From the NCBI GenBank assembly GCA_037045265.1, contig JBAOHV010000004.1, positions 313,801 through 377,800 on the forward strand: DNA of 64,000 nt. Direction: 5' to 3'. Under the pieces are notes generated by a model. It saw only the letters and a list, made by a program, of their open reading frames with translations. It was not told the origin of the DNA and ran no database searches. The position numbers and the translations under genes were made by a program. This document shows, in pieces, positions 1 through 9,695 of the stretch. The first letter of the stretch is position 1; every line of letters begins with the position of its first letter. Origin of the DNA: JBAOHV01 sp037045265 (GTDB taxonomy: Bacteria > Actinomycetota > Acidimicrobiia > Acidimicrobiales > Microtrichaceae).

Positions 1-50
1 GCAGCGACGCCGGCGAGCAGCTTGCGGGTCTTGGGGGAGATCTCGTTCAT
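1..50 (-). CDS. N-terminus of an unidentified protein (partial)
   Basis: An ATG at 48-50 on the minus strand opens a frame that runs off the left edge after 16 codons (starts MNEISPKTRK, then LLAGVAA). It is divergent from the response regulator to its right, with about 100 bases between them for promoters. Too short to identify; the basic start followed by a small hydrophobic run could be the start of a signal peptide. Confidence 0.35.
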   Translation of the reverse strand, partial: MNEISPKTRKLLAGVA

Positions 51-154
51 GGGCCCCACCGTACGGAGCCGTGTTCCAGCAAACGTGCCCCCGCTCGGTA
101 AGTGTTCGGTGAAGCTTGCCCACCCGCCGCCGCGCCTGTGGAACCCTGAAGCAC

Positions 155-820
155 GTGAGGATCCTGGTGGTCGAGGACGACGCCGCCATCGCGACGCCGC
201 TGGTGGCAGGGCTGGGGCGCCACGGGTTCGACGCGACGCACGTCACGACCGGCGCCGAGGCGCTGGCATCGGTGGGCGACGCGGACCTGGTGCTGTTGGA
301 CCTGGGCCTGCCCGACCTGGACGGCGCCGAGGTGTGCCGGCGGCTGCGGGACCGCTCGACGGTGCCGATCATCGTGGTGAGCGCCCGTTCGGAAGAGGTC
401 GACCGGGTGCTCCTGCTGGAGATGGGGGCGGACGACTACGTGGTGAAGCCCTTCGGCCTACGCGAGCTGGTGGCCCGCATCCGTGCCGTGAGCCGTCGCA
501 CCGGCGGGGCCGAGCCCGCGGCCCCACGGCTCGAGGTCGGACCGCTCGTGATCGACCGACGCACCCACGAGGTGCACGCGGACGGCCAGCTCGTCGACCT
601 CACTCCCAAGGAGTTCGACCTGCTCGCGCACCTGGCGACCGACCCGGGCGCGGCCCATCCCCGTCGGGACATCCTCGAAGAGGTCTGGGACGCGAACTGG
701 TACGGGTCGTCGAAGACCCTCGACGTGCACGTCGCGTCCCTGCGCCGCAAGCTCGGTCATCCCGAATGGATCCAGGCGGTGCGCGGCGTGGGGTTCAAGC
801 TGGTGGTCGACCCCGGGTGA
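155..820 (+). CDS. OmpR/PhoB-type response regulator
   Basis: Transcriptional half of a two-component system. The receiver domain (residues 1-115) begins VRILVVEDD with the acidic pair, has the phospho-acceptor Asp in LVLLDLGLPDLDG near residue 50, and the conserved Lys in YVVKPFG. A winged-helix DNA-binding domain follows, with LTPKEFDLL and a C-terminal AVRGVGFKL. The GTG at 155 is chosen because it directly precedes the canonical first beta strand; a TTG at 116 would add 13 unconserved residues. Length 221 aa is normal for the family. The stop overlaps the GTG of the next gene (GTGA), so the two are translated together. The target genes cannot be read from the sequence. Confidence 0.93.
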   Translation: MRILVVEDDAAIATPLVAGLGRHGFDATHVTTGAEALASVGDADLVLLDLGLPDLDGAEVCRRLRDRSTVPIIVVSARSEEVDRVLLLEMGADDYVVKPFGLRELVARIRAVSRRTGGAEPAAPRLEVGPLVIDRRTHEVHADGQLVDLTPKEFDLLAHLATDPGAAHPRRDILEEVWDANWYGSSKTLDVHVASLRRKLGHPEWIQAVRGVGFKLVVDPG

Positions 821-2220
821 CCCGCCGCCTGGTGCTGTCCTACGTACTGTTGGCGGCCTTCGTGCTGCTGGTCGTCGAGCTGCCGCTCGGGCTGACCTAC
901 GCGGCGCGGGCCCAGGACCGCCTGCTCGCCGACGTGGAGCGCGATGCACGGGTGCTGGCCGGTCTGGTCGAGGAGCGCGTCGAGGCCGGCGACGACGCAG
1001 CGGTCGCCGCGATCGCCGAGCAGTACTCGGCACAGTCCGGCGGGCGCGTCGTGGTGACCGACGCCGACGGAGTCAGCGTGATCGACACCGACCGACCCAA
1101 CGAGGGGCCCAGGGACTTCTCCACCCGGCCCGAGATCGAGGTCGCTCGATCAGGCAGCCAGGCGACGGGCATCCGTCGCTCAGTCACGCTCGGCCAGGAG
1201 CTCGCCTTCGTGGCTGTGCCGATCTCGTCCGGCGGCGCGCTCAACGGCGTGGTCCGTGTCAGCTTCGCCACCGATGAAGTGCGCGAGCACGTCCGCGACA
1301 ACTGGCTACGCCTGGCCATGCTCTCGGCGCTGGTCCTGGCGGGCGCGGCTTCGCTCGGCTGGCTGGTGGCTCGTTGGGCGACCGGTCCCGTGGAGCAGCT
1401 CGAGGCCGGCGCCACCAGGTTGGCCGAAGGGGACCTGACCGGACGGGCCGAGGTCGACCGGGGTCCTCCCGAGCTGCAGCACCTGGCGGTGACGTTCAAC
1501 GACATGGCGGCGCGACTCGAGGTGCTCATGGGCTCCCAGCGCGCGTTCGTCGCCGACGCGTCGCACCAGCTGCGCACACCGCTGACGGCTCTGCGCCTGC
1601 GCATCGAGTCCCTCGAGGACGCTCTCGACGACGGTCGTGCGGACCCGGAGCTGGCGCGCAGCGACCTGGAGGCCATCGACGCTGAGCTCGAGCGTCTAGG
1701 TGAGCTGGTCGAGGGGCTGCTGGCGCTGGCGCGCAGCGAGACCGGGGCGACCGCGACCGGGCCCGTGGACGCGGCAGCGGTGGCCGACGCCGCCGTCGCT
1801 CGATGGCTACCGCTGGCCGACGAGCATCGGGTGGCGCTCCAACTCGACGCACCCGAACGAGCCGTTGCACGCGCGGCGCCGGGTTCACTCGACCAGATCC
1901 TCGACAACCTGCTGGACAACGCCCTCGGCGTGGCGCCCGTCGACTCGGCCATCGAGGTCGCCGTGTTCGCCGAGGACCGAGAGGTCGAGGTGTCGGTGCG
2001 CGACCACGGTCCCGGACTGTCGGCCCAGGACCGAGGTCGTGCCACGGACCGGTTCTGGCGGGCGCCCGACGCCGATCCCGGTGGCTCGGGCCTGGGGCTG
2101 GCCATCGTGGACCAGCTGGCCCGGGGCTCGGGTGGCTCGGTGCGCCTGGACGCCCCCGTCGAGGGTACGGGGCTGGTCGTGACGGTCAGGCTGCCACGCG
2201 AGCGAGCCGTCATCAGCTGA
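817..2220 (+). CDS. Membrane sensor histidine kinase
   Basis: Sensor partner of the preceding regulator. A transmembrane helix at residues 4-26 and a second near 165-190 bracket an extracytoplasmic sensing loop. A HAMP linker (RWATGPVEQLEAGA) leads to the HisKA dimerisation helix with His250 in the motif SHQLRTPLT. The ATPase domain shows the N box (LDNLLDNAL), G1 (DHGPGLS) and G2 (GSGLGLAIVDQLA). Length 467 aa. The start is the GTG overlapping the regulator stop; a longer open frame extends upstream but only crosses the regulator in another frame. The signal sensed is unknown. Confidence 0.93.
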   Translation: MTRRLVLSYVLLAAFVLLVVELPLGLTYAARAQDRLLADVERDARVLAGLVEERVEAGDDAAVAAIAEQYSAQSGGRVVVTDADGVSVIDTDRPNEGPRDFSTRPEIEVARSGSQATGIRRSVTLGQELAFVAVPISSGGALNGVVRVSFATDEVREHVRDNWLRLAMLSALVLAGAASLGWLVARWATGPVEQLEAGATRLAEGDLTGRAEVDRGPPELQHLAVTFNDMAARLEVLMGSQRAFVADASHQLRTPLTALRLRIESLEDALDDGRADPELARSDLEAIDAELERLGELVEGLLALARSETGATATGPVDAAAVADAAVARWLPLADEHRVALQLDAPERAVARAAPGSLDQILDNLLDNALGVAPVDSAIEVAVFAEDREVEVSVRDHGPGLSAQDRGRATDRFWRAPDADPGGSGLGLAIVDQLARGSGGSVRLDAPVEGTGLVVTVRLPRERAVIS

Positions 2221-2301
2221 CCCCCACCACGGAGGGCGCGCTGGTCGTGCCGACGGTCGGAGCGGACCTGCAGCCCGGGCCCGTCGCCTACGATCGCCGC
2301 C

Positions 2302-2823
2302 GTGACGCTCACCGCCGCCCAGTTCTCCACCATCATGCTGATCCTGCGCCTGATCGCCGGCCCGACCATCTTCGCCCACGGCTACAACAAGATGTTCCGG
2401 GGCGGCAGGATCCCCGGCACCGCCGGATGGTTCGACTCCATGGGCATGAAGCCCAACGGCACGGTCCACGCGTACCTGGCAGCCTTCACCGAGATGGGCT
2501 GCGGCCTGCTGATCCTGACGGGGTTCCTCACCCCGTTCGCAGCCGCGGGCGTGATCGGAACAATGGTGGTCGCCGGGTGGACCGTGCACCGCCACGCATT
2601 CTTCATCGTGAAGGAAGGTTGGGAGATCGTCATGGTGATGGGCGCGTTGTTCTGGGCGATCGGCGCGTTCGGCCCCGGCGACTGGTCGCTCGACGGCGCT
2701 CTCGGTCTCTCCGACACGATCAACGACGGGCTCGTCGGCGCGGCGATCGCCGCCGGGCTCGGCGTGGCGATGGGCGTGCTCACTCTGGCCGCCTGCTACC
2801 GGCCTCCCGCCAAGACCGACTGA
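2302..2823 (+). CDS. DoxX family membrane protein
   Basis: 173-residue integral membrane protein with about four hydrophobic helices. The first helix contains RLIAGPTIFAHGYNKMF, typical of the DoxX family; a middle segment has TEMGCGLLILTGFLTP. DoxX proteins are small bacterial membrane proteins linked in some organisms to redox or thiol stress complexes; the substrate here is not known. The start is a GTG at 2302. The gene stands alone about 80 bases after the histidine kinase and 40 bases before the deacetylase. Confidence 0.82.
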   Translation: MTLTAAQFSTIMLILRLIAGPTIFAHGYNKMFRGGRIPGTAGWFDSMGMKPNGTVHAYLAAFTEMGCGLLILTGFLTPFAAAGVIGTMVVAGWTVHRHAFFIVKEGWEIVMVMGALFWAIGAFGPGDWSLDGALGLSDTINDGLVGAAIAAGLGVAMGVLTLAACYRPPAKTD

Positions 2824-2860
2824 CGGACCTCGACCGGCCGTCGCGCGCAAGACTGGGCAT

Positions 2861-3590
2861 ATGGCCTGGATGAAACCGTTGCCTGAGGACTGGGAGCGTG
2901 CGCTCGCCGTCGCCGCTCACCCCGACGACCTGGAGTACGGCGCGGCCAGCGCCATCGCCCGCTGGACCGACCAGGGCAAGTCGATCACCTATGTGCTCGT
3001 CACCGACGGTGAAGCGGGGATCGACTCGATGTCCCCCGAACAGGCGGGCCCTCTGCGCCGCGACGAAGAGGTGGCCTCCGCACAGCGAGGTCGGGGTCGA
3101 CACCGTCGACTTCCTGGGCCTGCCCGACGGGATGGTCGAGGCCGACCACGTGACCCGCCGCGCGCTCGCTGCGGCGATCCGCCGGCACCGCCCCGAGGTG
3201 CTGATATGTCCGAACTTCCGCGAGACCTTCGGCTTTCCGGGTTGGAACCACGTCGATCATCGCAACGTCGGAGTGGCGCTGCTCGACGCTGCTCGTGACG
3301 CCGGCAACCGCTGGCTGTTCACCGACCTGATCGACCAGGGCCTGGAACCTTGGAACGGCGTGCGGTTCGTCGCCTTCAGCAACTCGCCCGAGGCCACCCA
3401 CGGGGTCGACATCTCCGACCACTTGAACCGTGGGATCGCTTCGCTCGAGCAGCACCGGGTGTACCTCGGGTCGCTACCCGAGGGGACGATGGGCACCGAC
3501 CCCGACGCGATGCTGCGTGGCTTCGCCGAGCAGACCGGACCCGAGATGGGCGTCGAGCTGGCCGTCGCCTTCGAGCTGATCCCCCTCTGA
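2861..3590 (+). CDS. PIG-L/LmbE family deacetylase (frameshifted)
   Basis: Zn-dependent N-acetylglucosaminide deacetylase family, which in actinobacteria includes MshB and Mca of mycothiol metabolism. The N-terminal zinc motif AAHPDDLEYG and a second HVDHRNVG motif are present. The frame opens at ATG 2861 and stays until about 3,085, where one base appears missing (after the DEEVAS segment); the downstream frame then continues VDTVDFLGLPDG to the stop at 3590. Because both halves match one family end to end, I read it as a single gene of about 243 aa with a sequencing indel. The exact substrate is uncertain. Confidence 0.8.
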
Positions 3591-3612
3591 TGGTCCCGGT
3601 CCGGCTCTCGCC

Positions 3613-4515
<903 letters not shown>

Positions 4516-4599
4516 GTCCTTCGGCCCATCGTGTGAACAGCCGGAGCAGTTCGATCTCTTCCGCGTTCGCTCGTCAACTGTCACACCCCTCCAATATCA

Positions 4600-4615
4600 T
4601 CGAACACATGTTCTG
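4600..4615 (+). promoter_or_regulatory. LexA/SOS box overlapping the start of the DUF222/HNH gene
   Basis: The sequence TCGAACACATGTTCTG holds a perfect GAAC-N4-GTTC palindrome (4602-4613), the core of the actinobacterial/Bacillus LexA site. The ATG of the downstream gene (4608-4610) lies inside it, so bound LexA would block initiation. In Mycobacterium, 13E12-repeat (DUF222/HNH) genes are among those with LexA boxes, which supports the call. No binding data. Confidence 0.75.
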
Positions 4616-5864
4616 CGAGCAGCCGCCGACACCGTCCGGGCCAGCCGGCCCTATCCGAGAATGGCTCGCCGGACTGGCCGTCGATACTGCATCCGACTCC
4701 GCCTTGATGGATGCTGCACTCCAGGTCGAACAGGCCCGACGGGCACTGGACTCCGCCTGCTGTCAGATCCTCGGCGAGCTCGACGCTCGAGGAGCCACCG
4801 ATCAGGCCTGCGGCATGCGCACCGCCCGCTGGCTCGCTCACTATGCCGGAATCGCCGGATCGACCGCCTCGTCGCGGGTGAAGGTCGCACGTCGGTTCCG
4901 CGGTCCGCTGCGCGACGCAGGCTCCCGGTTCCACGAGGAGAAGCTCAGCTTCGATCACGCCAAGGCGATAGTCGACAGCTACACCCCGCGCGTGGCGGAC
5001 TCGTACCCCGACGTAGCCGCCTTGTTCGCCGACCACACCGAAGGGATCGTGTTCGACCAGTGGCGCGCCGAACTGCGAGCCGAGGTGCAACTCCTCGACG
5101 CCGACGGCGCTCACGACCCCGCTGACGACGTGGCGCGCAACCGTCTGCACAAGGCCGAGACGATCGACCAGACCTACCTGCTCGACGTGAAGCTGGTCGG
5201 AACCGACGGACTGCTCGTCCATCAGACCATCGATCAGGTCGCCGACGAGCTCTTCCACCGATTCGCCAACGACGAGCAGCATGGGACCGGCGATCTTCCC
5301 CGCCCGGGAAGGGCCACCCTGGAGGCGCTCGCGCTCGTGGAGATCTGCCGACGTGCGGCCGCCACCGACGTGAACTCGACTCGCTCCCCCGGAGCCGATG
5401 TCACGCTGGTCGTCAGCGCCGGCGAGCCGTGCGTCGCCACCGACCCGGCCGGTGTCAGGTTGCAGGACCGCACCACCCGCCATCTGCTCTGCGACGCCAG
5501 GCTGCTACCGGTCGTGGTGGACGGCCTCGGGGTTCCACTGGACCTGGGTCGAGCCGTCAGGCGGGCGACCGCCGGCCAACGGCGAGCCATGACCAAGCGT
5601 GACGGCGGCTGCGTGTTCCCCGGTTGCACTTCGCCGCCGTCCTGGTCCGAGGCACACCACATGGTCGAGTGGGCGGCCGGTGGCGACACGGACGTGAGCG
5701 GCATGGCTTCTTTGTGCAGGCACCACCACGGTGTGGTGCACCGCACCGGATGGCGCATCCGAGCCACCGTCGACGGCCACTTCTGGTTCGGCTCCCCGAG
5801 CGGTCGCACCTTCTGGGGGCAACGCCACCGCCGGCAGCGCCGGGGGCCGATTCCTGATGGCTGA
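4608..5864 (+). CDS. DUF222 / HNH endonuclease family protein (13E12-repeat type)
   Basis: 418 aa. The N-terminal two thirds is the alpha-helical DUF222 region (LSFDHAKAIVDSYTP and neighbours); the C-terminus is an HNH nuclease core, GGCVFPGC followed by WSEAHHMVEWAAGG and LCRHHHGVVH, with both zinc Cys/His pairs and the catalytic HH. Such genes are multicopy in actinobacteria and behave like mobile or damage-inducible nucleases; their target is not established. The start is the ATG at 4608 because the upstream open frame crosses the preceding gene. It sits inside a LexA palindrome, so it is probably DNA-damage regulated. Confidence 0.88.
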   Translation: MFCEQPPTPSGPAGPIREWLAGLAVDTASDSALMDAALQVEQARRALDSACCQILGELDARGATDQACGMRTARWLAHYAGIAGSTASSRVKVARRFRGPLRDAGSRFHEEKLSFDHAKAIVDSYTPRVADSYPDVAALFADHTEGIVFDQWRAELRAEVQLLDADGAHDPADDVARNRLHKAETIDQTYLLDVKLVGTDGLLVHQTIDQVADELFHRFANDEQHGTGDLPRPGRATLEALALVEICRRAAATDVNSTRSPGADVTLVVSAGEPCVATDPAGVRLQDRTTRHLLCDARLLPVVVDGLGVPLDLGRAVRRATAGQRRAMTKRDGGCVFPGCTSPPSWSEAHHMVEWAAGGDTDVSGMASLCRHHHGVVHRTGWRIRATVDGHFWFGSPSGRTFWGQRHRRQRRGPIPDG

Positions 5865-5879
5865 GCCGTTGTCGGGCCG

Positions 5880-6815
5880 TCAGCCGCGGAAGCGGTCGCA
5901 CACCTCGACCAACGAACCGGCGTTCTCGGGGTCGAACATCGAGTGACCCGCTCGCGTGTTCACGATCAGCTCGGCCTCGGGCCACACGCGATGCAGATCC
6001 CACGCGGAACGCATCGGGCAGACGACGTCGTAGCGACCCTGGACGATCGCTGCAGGGATGTGGCGGATGCGATCCACACCGTCGAGCAGTTGGGTCGGCG
6101 TGTCGAAGAACCCGCCGTTGAAGAAGTAGTGGTTCTCGATCCTGGCGAACGCCTCGTGTTGCTCCGCCGGCTCGCCGGTCGGGTCGGCGGGGTCGAGCAT
6201 GCAGGTGGCCCGCTCCCACTCCGACCAGGCTGCCGCGCACCGCAGCAGCTCGTCCCGATCGTCGCCGAACAGACGGCGGTGGTACGCCGAGATCAGGTCG
6301 CCACGTTCGTCCGGAGGTATCGGCGCGACGAAGCCCTCCCAGGCGTCGGGGAAGAGGTGCGATGCGCCGTCCTGGTAGAAGAAGGCGAGCTCCGAGGGCC
6401 GCAGCATGAAGATCCCGCGAAGCGCCAGCTCGCTCACCCGGTCCGGGTACGTCTGGCTGTAGGCGAGCGCCAGCGCCGAGCCCCACGACCCGCCGAACAC
6501 CAGCCAGCGGTCGATCCCGAGCAGCTCACGGATCGCTTCGATGTCCGCGACCAGGTCCCAGGTCGTGTTCTGTTCCACCGACGCGAACGGGATGCTGGCG
6601 CCGCAGCCGCGCTGGTCGAACAGGACGACCCGGTAGGCATCCGGGTCGAAGAACCGGTACTGCTCAGGCGACGAGCCTCCGCCGGGCCCGCCGTGGAGCA
6701 CGACCGCGGGTTTGCCGTCCGGGTTCCCGGCCTCGTGCACGACGATCGTGTGACCTCCGCTCACGGCGAGGGTGTGGGTCACACGGTGGTCGAGCTCCGG
6801 ATACAGGTCACGCAT
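5880..6815 (-). CDS. pip: Prolyl aminopeptidase (proline iminopeptidase)
   Basis: Alpha/beta hydrolase of 311 aa that removes N-terminal proline from peptides (EC 3.4.11.5, peptidase family S33). Visible motifs: the oxyanion-hole block VLHGGPGGG, DQRGCGAS, the nucleophile elbow GGSWGSALAL, RGIFMLR, and a late catalytic Asp in QGRYDVVCP and His in RAGHSMFD. No signal peptide. ATG 6815 is chosen because it begins the conserved MRDLYPEL segment; a longer frame upstream is unconserved. It ends just after the HNH gene and converges on it, and is divergent from the GAF-like gene. Confidence 0.9.
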   Translation of the reverse strand: MRDLYPELDHRVTHTLAVSGGHTIVVHEAGNPDGKPAVVLHGGPGGGSSPEQYRFFDPDAYRVVLFDQRGCGASIPFASVEQNTTWDLVADIEAIRELLGIDRWLVFGGSWGSALALAYSQTYPDRVSELALRGIFMLRPSELAFFYQDGASHLFPDAWEGFVAPIPPDERGDLISAYHRRLFGDDRDELLRCAAAWSEWERATCMLDPADPTGEPAEQHEAFARIENHYFFNGGFFDTPTQLLDGVDRIRHIPAAIVQGRYDVVCPMRSAWDLHRVWPEAELIVNTRAGHSMFDPENAGSLVEVCDRFRG

Positions 6816-7012
6816 CACCCCATCCTTGTCGCCCTGTTCTCCAGTCGGAGCCCGGACCGGCCGACCATCTCCAGCAGTGGCGTCGCGGGGCGCGACCTGA
6901 TCGGCGAGGACGGCGGGAGCGGGTGGACGGGTCGAGCAGCAGGTCGAGCAGCAGGTCGACCAACAAGGCGGAGCGCGGCAGGACGGAGCGCGGCAGGGCG
7001 GCGACCCCTGGA

Positions 7013-7483
7013 ATGGCCGCAGCATTCGAGCGATTGTCCGACCACGCGGACGAGTGGGGACCGGAACGCATCCTCTGCGAAGGCCTGGACCTGATCCGTG
7101 ACTCGTCATGGGCCGATGAGTGCCGCTTGTACTCGGTGTTGTCCGACACGGCCGTGGCGATCGAGGTGGCCGCGCGACCCGGTCCATCAGAGCCGCGAAC
7201 GGCCGTGCCGACCGACTGGTTCCCCTGGGGACTGGCCCCGGCGAACCCGCGGCGCTTCCTGCTGATCGCCGACGCCACCCGGCTACCTGCGTCACCCGAG
7301 AGCGCTAGAACCGTCGGCGACGAGGGATTCGCGTCGTGCCTGCACCTGCCTATCCTCGAACGCCAACGGCCGATCGGGGCGATGCAGCTCTACTGGCGTG
7401 AGCCGCACGTGGCGTGGGACGACCAGCGCGGCAGGCTCATGCGTCTCCTGGGCCACTTCCTGTTGACCCGTTGCACCGGCTGA
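7013..7483 (+). CDS. GAF-like small protein
   Basis: 156 aa from the ATG at 7013; a start at 6923 would add a low-complexity Ser/Arg stretch arising from short repeats and is less likely. The pattern ILCEGLDLI, DECRLYSV, ASCLHLPILERQRPIGAMQLYW is typical of the last strands of a GAF domain. No output domain is attached, so it may act through a partner or be a stand-alone small-molecule sensor. It converges on the AI-2E permease with only 2 bases between stops. Assigned on fold-like pattern only. Confidence 0.55.
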   Translation: MAAAFERLSDHADEWGPERILCEGLDLIRDSSWADECRLYSVLSDTAVAIEVAARPGPSEPRTAVPTDWFPWGLAPANPRRFLLIADATRLPASPESARTVGDEGFASCLHLPILERQRPIGAMQLYWREPHVAWDDQRGRLMRLLGHFLLTRCTG

Positions 7484-7485
7484 GC

Positions 7486-8778
7486 TCAGCCGGGTTCTGC
7501 AGGACGCTCGGAATCGGGCACCAGGTCGTCGATCGATTCATCGCGCCCGAGCTTTCGAAGCGCCGAACGCATTGCCGTGGCCCCCTGCTCCTGTTCGATC
7601 CGGTCGAGCTTCGTCAGGTCCGAGTCGATCACGTCGTGGCGGTCCAGGTACGAGGTGATGAACGCCTGGATGACCGCGGCGGCCGGCAGGGCCAAGACCG
7701 CTCCCATCGGCCCGAACAGTGCCGCTCCCGCAAGCGCTGAACCGAAGGCCACGGCGGGGTGCAGGTTCATGGTCTGGCCGGTGATCCTCGGAGACAGCAG
7801 GTAGTTCTCGATCTGCTGGTACGCAAGGATCCACCCGAGGACCCACACTGCGTCGATCGGGTCGTTGATCAGCGCCACGAAGGCCGGCAACGCACCGCCG
7901 AGATAGGTGCCCACCACCGGGATGAACTGACTGACCATGCCGAGCCACAAAGCCAGCGCCAGCGGTGACGGCAACCCCAGGACGCTGAACACCACCCAGG
8001 ACGTAAGCGCCGCGATCGTTGCCAGCAGCAACCTCGAGTAGACCCAGCCGCCGGTCTTCTCGATCGCCAGCTCCCAGAGACGCAGCACGATCTGCTGGCG
8101 TCGCGGTGGTAGGAGCGTGCAGACGTTCCGGCGCATCTGGGGGCCCTGGGAGATCATGTAGTAGCTGAACAGAGCGATGGTGAAAGCCCTGAACACCAGT
8201 CCGACGAGCGACCCGGTCACGGACACGACCCGACCGCCGACGTTCGTGGCGACAGAGGTGATGTCGTCCTGGTAGTCACGCACAGCCTGGTTGAGCTCGG
8301 TCGAGGTGATCTCGGTGCCGAACGTGTCGTTGGCCCACCGCGTCGCCTGGTTGATGTACCGAGGGGCCTCATCGACCAGGTCGGCGACCTGGCTGACCAC
8401 CAACCCGATCATCACCGCGGTGAACACACCGCCGACACCGAAGATCATCACGAAGCAGGCGATCGTCGCTCGGCTGCGGCGCCAACCGCGGTCGGCGAGG
8501 AAGTTCACCGCAGGTTCGACTGCGAACGACAGGAACAGGGCGATGAACAGCATGCCGAGCAGCCCTGTGAGCTTCTCGATGGTGGACCTGAGCCCGATGA
8601 AGACCAGCACCGAGAAGCCGATGGCCAGCACCGCCCGCCAGAACCACGGCGGCAGCTGCTTCTGACCGATGATCGAGCCGATCGTCGCGGGTGCGTCGTC
8701 GAGCGCCTGCGCCCCCACGAACGCCTCGGCGACTTCTGGTGCACCGTCGGTCGGAGTGTCACTCACGCCGATCAGCAT
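7486..8778 (-). CDS. AI-2E family transporter (PerM/YdiK type)
   Basis: 430 aa polytopic membrane protein. Helix pairs near residues 50-90 (VLIFIGL-type segments) are followed by a long amphipathic central region, then the family block IALFSYYMISQGPQMRR, and C-terminal helices with FIPVVGTYLGGALPA and QIENYLLSPRITG, the signature of the AI-2E/UPF0118 family. Some members export signalling molecules, others act in ion exchange, so the substrate is open. The C-terminal 70 residues are charged and cytoplasmic. Intact, with no frameshift. Confidence 0.9.
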   Translation of the reverse strand: MLIGVSDTPTDGAPEVAEAFVGAQALDDAPATIGSIIGQKQLPPWFWRAVLAIGFSVLVFIGLRSTIEKLTGLLGMLFIALFLSFAVEPAVNFLADRGWRRSRATIACFVMIFGVGGVFTAVMIGLVVSQVADLVDEAPRYINQATRWANDTFGTEITSTELNQAVRDYQDDITSVATNVGGRVVSVTGSLVGLVFRAFTIALFSYYMISQGPQMRRNVCTLLPPRRQQIVLRLWELAIEKTGGWVYSRLLLATIAALTSWVVFSVLGLPSPLALALWLGMVSQFIPVVGTYLGGALPAFVALINDPIDAVWVLGWILAYQQIENYLLSPRITGQTMNLHPAVAFGSALAGAALFGPMGAVLALPAAAVIQAFITSYLDRHDVIDSDLTKLDRIEQEQGATAMRSALRKLGRDESIDDLVPDSERPAEPG

Positions 8779-8812
8779 CGCACCTGACCACCAACGGGTC
8801 GCGGACTGACGG

Positions 8813-9649
8813 TTAGCCGAACATCATCATCCACTGCTCGACCGAGCCGGGGCGGAACACCACGTTGCGTGAGCGGGTGTCACCGAGTCGTTCGGCAGGG
8901 GCCTGGGAGTACATGTGACCGGGGAAGAGCACCGCATCGTCGGGGACCTGAGCCAGGGTCTGGGTGAGGCTGTAGTAGAGCGCCTCCGGGTCGCCGCCCG
9001 GCAGGTCGGTCCGGCCACAGCCGTCCAGGAACAGCGTGTCGCCCGACACGAGACAGCCGTTCACGAAGAAGCACTGGCTCCCAGGAGTGTGGCCGGGCGT
9101 GTGCAACAGCTGGATCGGGATCTCACCGACCATCACGGAGTCGCCCGACGAATGACCCGACAGATCAGCAGCGGTCAGGTCGGTGACCTTCGTGACCCAC
9201 TCGACCTCGTCCGCCTGCACGTGGATCGGAACCTGGGCGATCTCCAACAGCTCGGTCACACCCTCGATCCGCATGCCCATCATCGAGCCGCCGCAGTGAT
9301 CCGGGTGGTAGTGGGTGACCAGCGCGCCGGTCAGCTCCATCTCATCAGCTGCCGCTATTGCCGCCAGTTCGTGCACCCCGTAGGCGGGATCGACCACGAC
9401 GCACTCGCGTGTGACACGGTCGCCGATCAGATAGACGAAGTTGACCATCTGACGTGCGACCGGATCGGTGGTCGCGAAGTCACGGCCGGCCAGCAACTGG
9501 CGGAAGTAGAAGCGGTCGGCCCTGTCGACGGCACTGTCGGCAGCACTGTCGACAGCACTGTCGACAGCACTGTCGGCCGCGGGGTTCACGCGGTCAGCGG
9601 TCGGTTCTTCGCGTGGTTCGTCGGTCGGCGGCTTCGGGTCAGCGGTCAC
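8813..9649 (-). CDS. Metallo-beta-lactamase-fold hydrolase (glyoxalase II-like)
   Basis: About 278 aa. It has the metal-binding motif THYHPDHCGG, the later HTPGHTPGSQ and SGDTLFLDGCGRTD, and a terminal PGHMYS, which matches the glyoxalase II / persulfide dioxygenase branch of the fold. The first 25 residues are a repeated Asp-Ser-Ala-Val tract from a 12-base tandem repeat and are not conserved. GTG 9649 is preferred; TTG 9658 is in frame three codons upstream. It lies 34 bases upstream of the AI-2E gene on the same strand. Confidence 0.83.
   Translation of the reverse strand: MTADPKPPTDEPREEPTADRVNPAADSAVDSAVDSAADSAVDRADRFYFRQLLAGRDFATTDPVARQMVNFVYLIGDRVTRECVVVDPAYGVHELAAIAAADEMELTGALVTHYHPDHCGGSMMGMRIEGVTELLEIAQVPIHVQADEVEWVTKVTDLTAADLSGHSSGDSVMVGEIPIQLLHTPGHTPGSQCFFVNGCLVSGDTLFLDGCGRTDLPGGDPEALYYSLTQTLAQVPDDAVLFPGHMYSQAPAERLGDTRSRNVVFRPGSVEQWMMMFG
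9522..9577. repeat. 12-base tandem repeat inside the hydrolase N-terminus
   Basis: The unit CTGTCGACAGCA (with CTGTCGGCAGCA variants) recurs about four times, giving Asp-Ser-Ala-Val repeats in the protein. The unit keeps the reading frame, so copy number can change without inactivating the gene. Confidence 0.7.
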
Positions 9650-9695
9650 GAGGACCAACGGTAGCTGCGCGTCGGAGGACGGGGTCCCCGGGCGG

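Noticed and set aside
897..2369. 490-codon minus-strand ORF opposite the histidine kinase
   Set aside because: Ser/Arg/Ala-rich shadow typical of high-GC genes; the plus strand has full kinase motifs.
6900..7012. Protein start at 6923 for the GAF-like gene
   Set aside because: The added residues come from short GCAGCAGGTCGA-type DNA repeats and are not typical of the domain.
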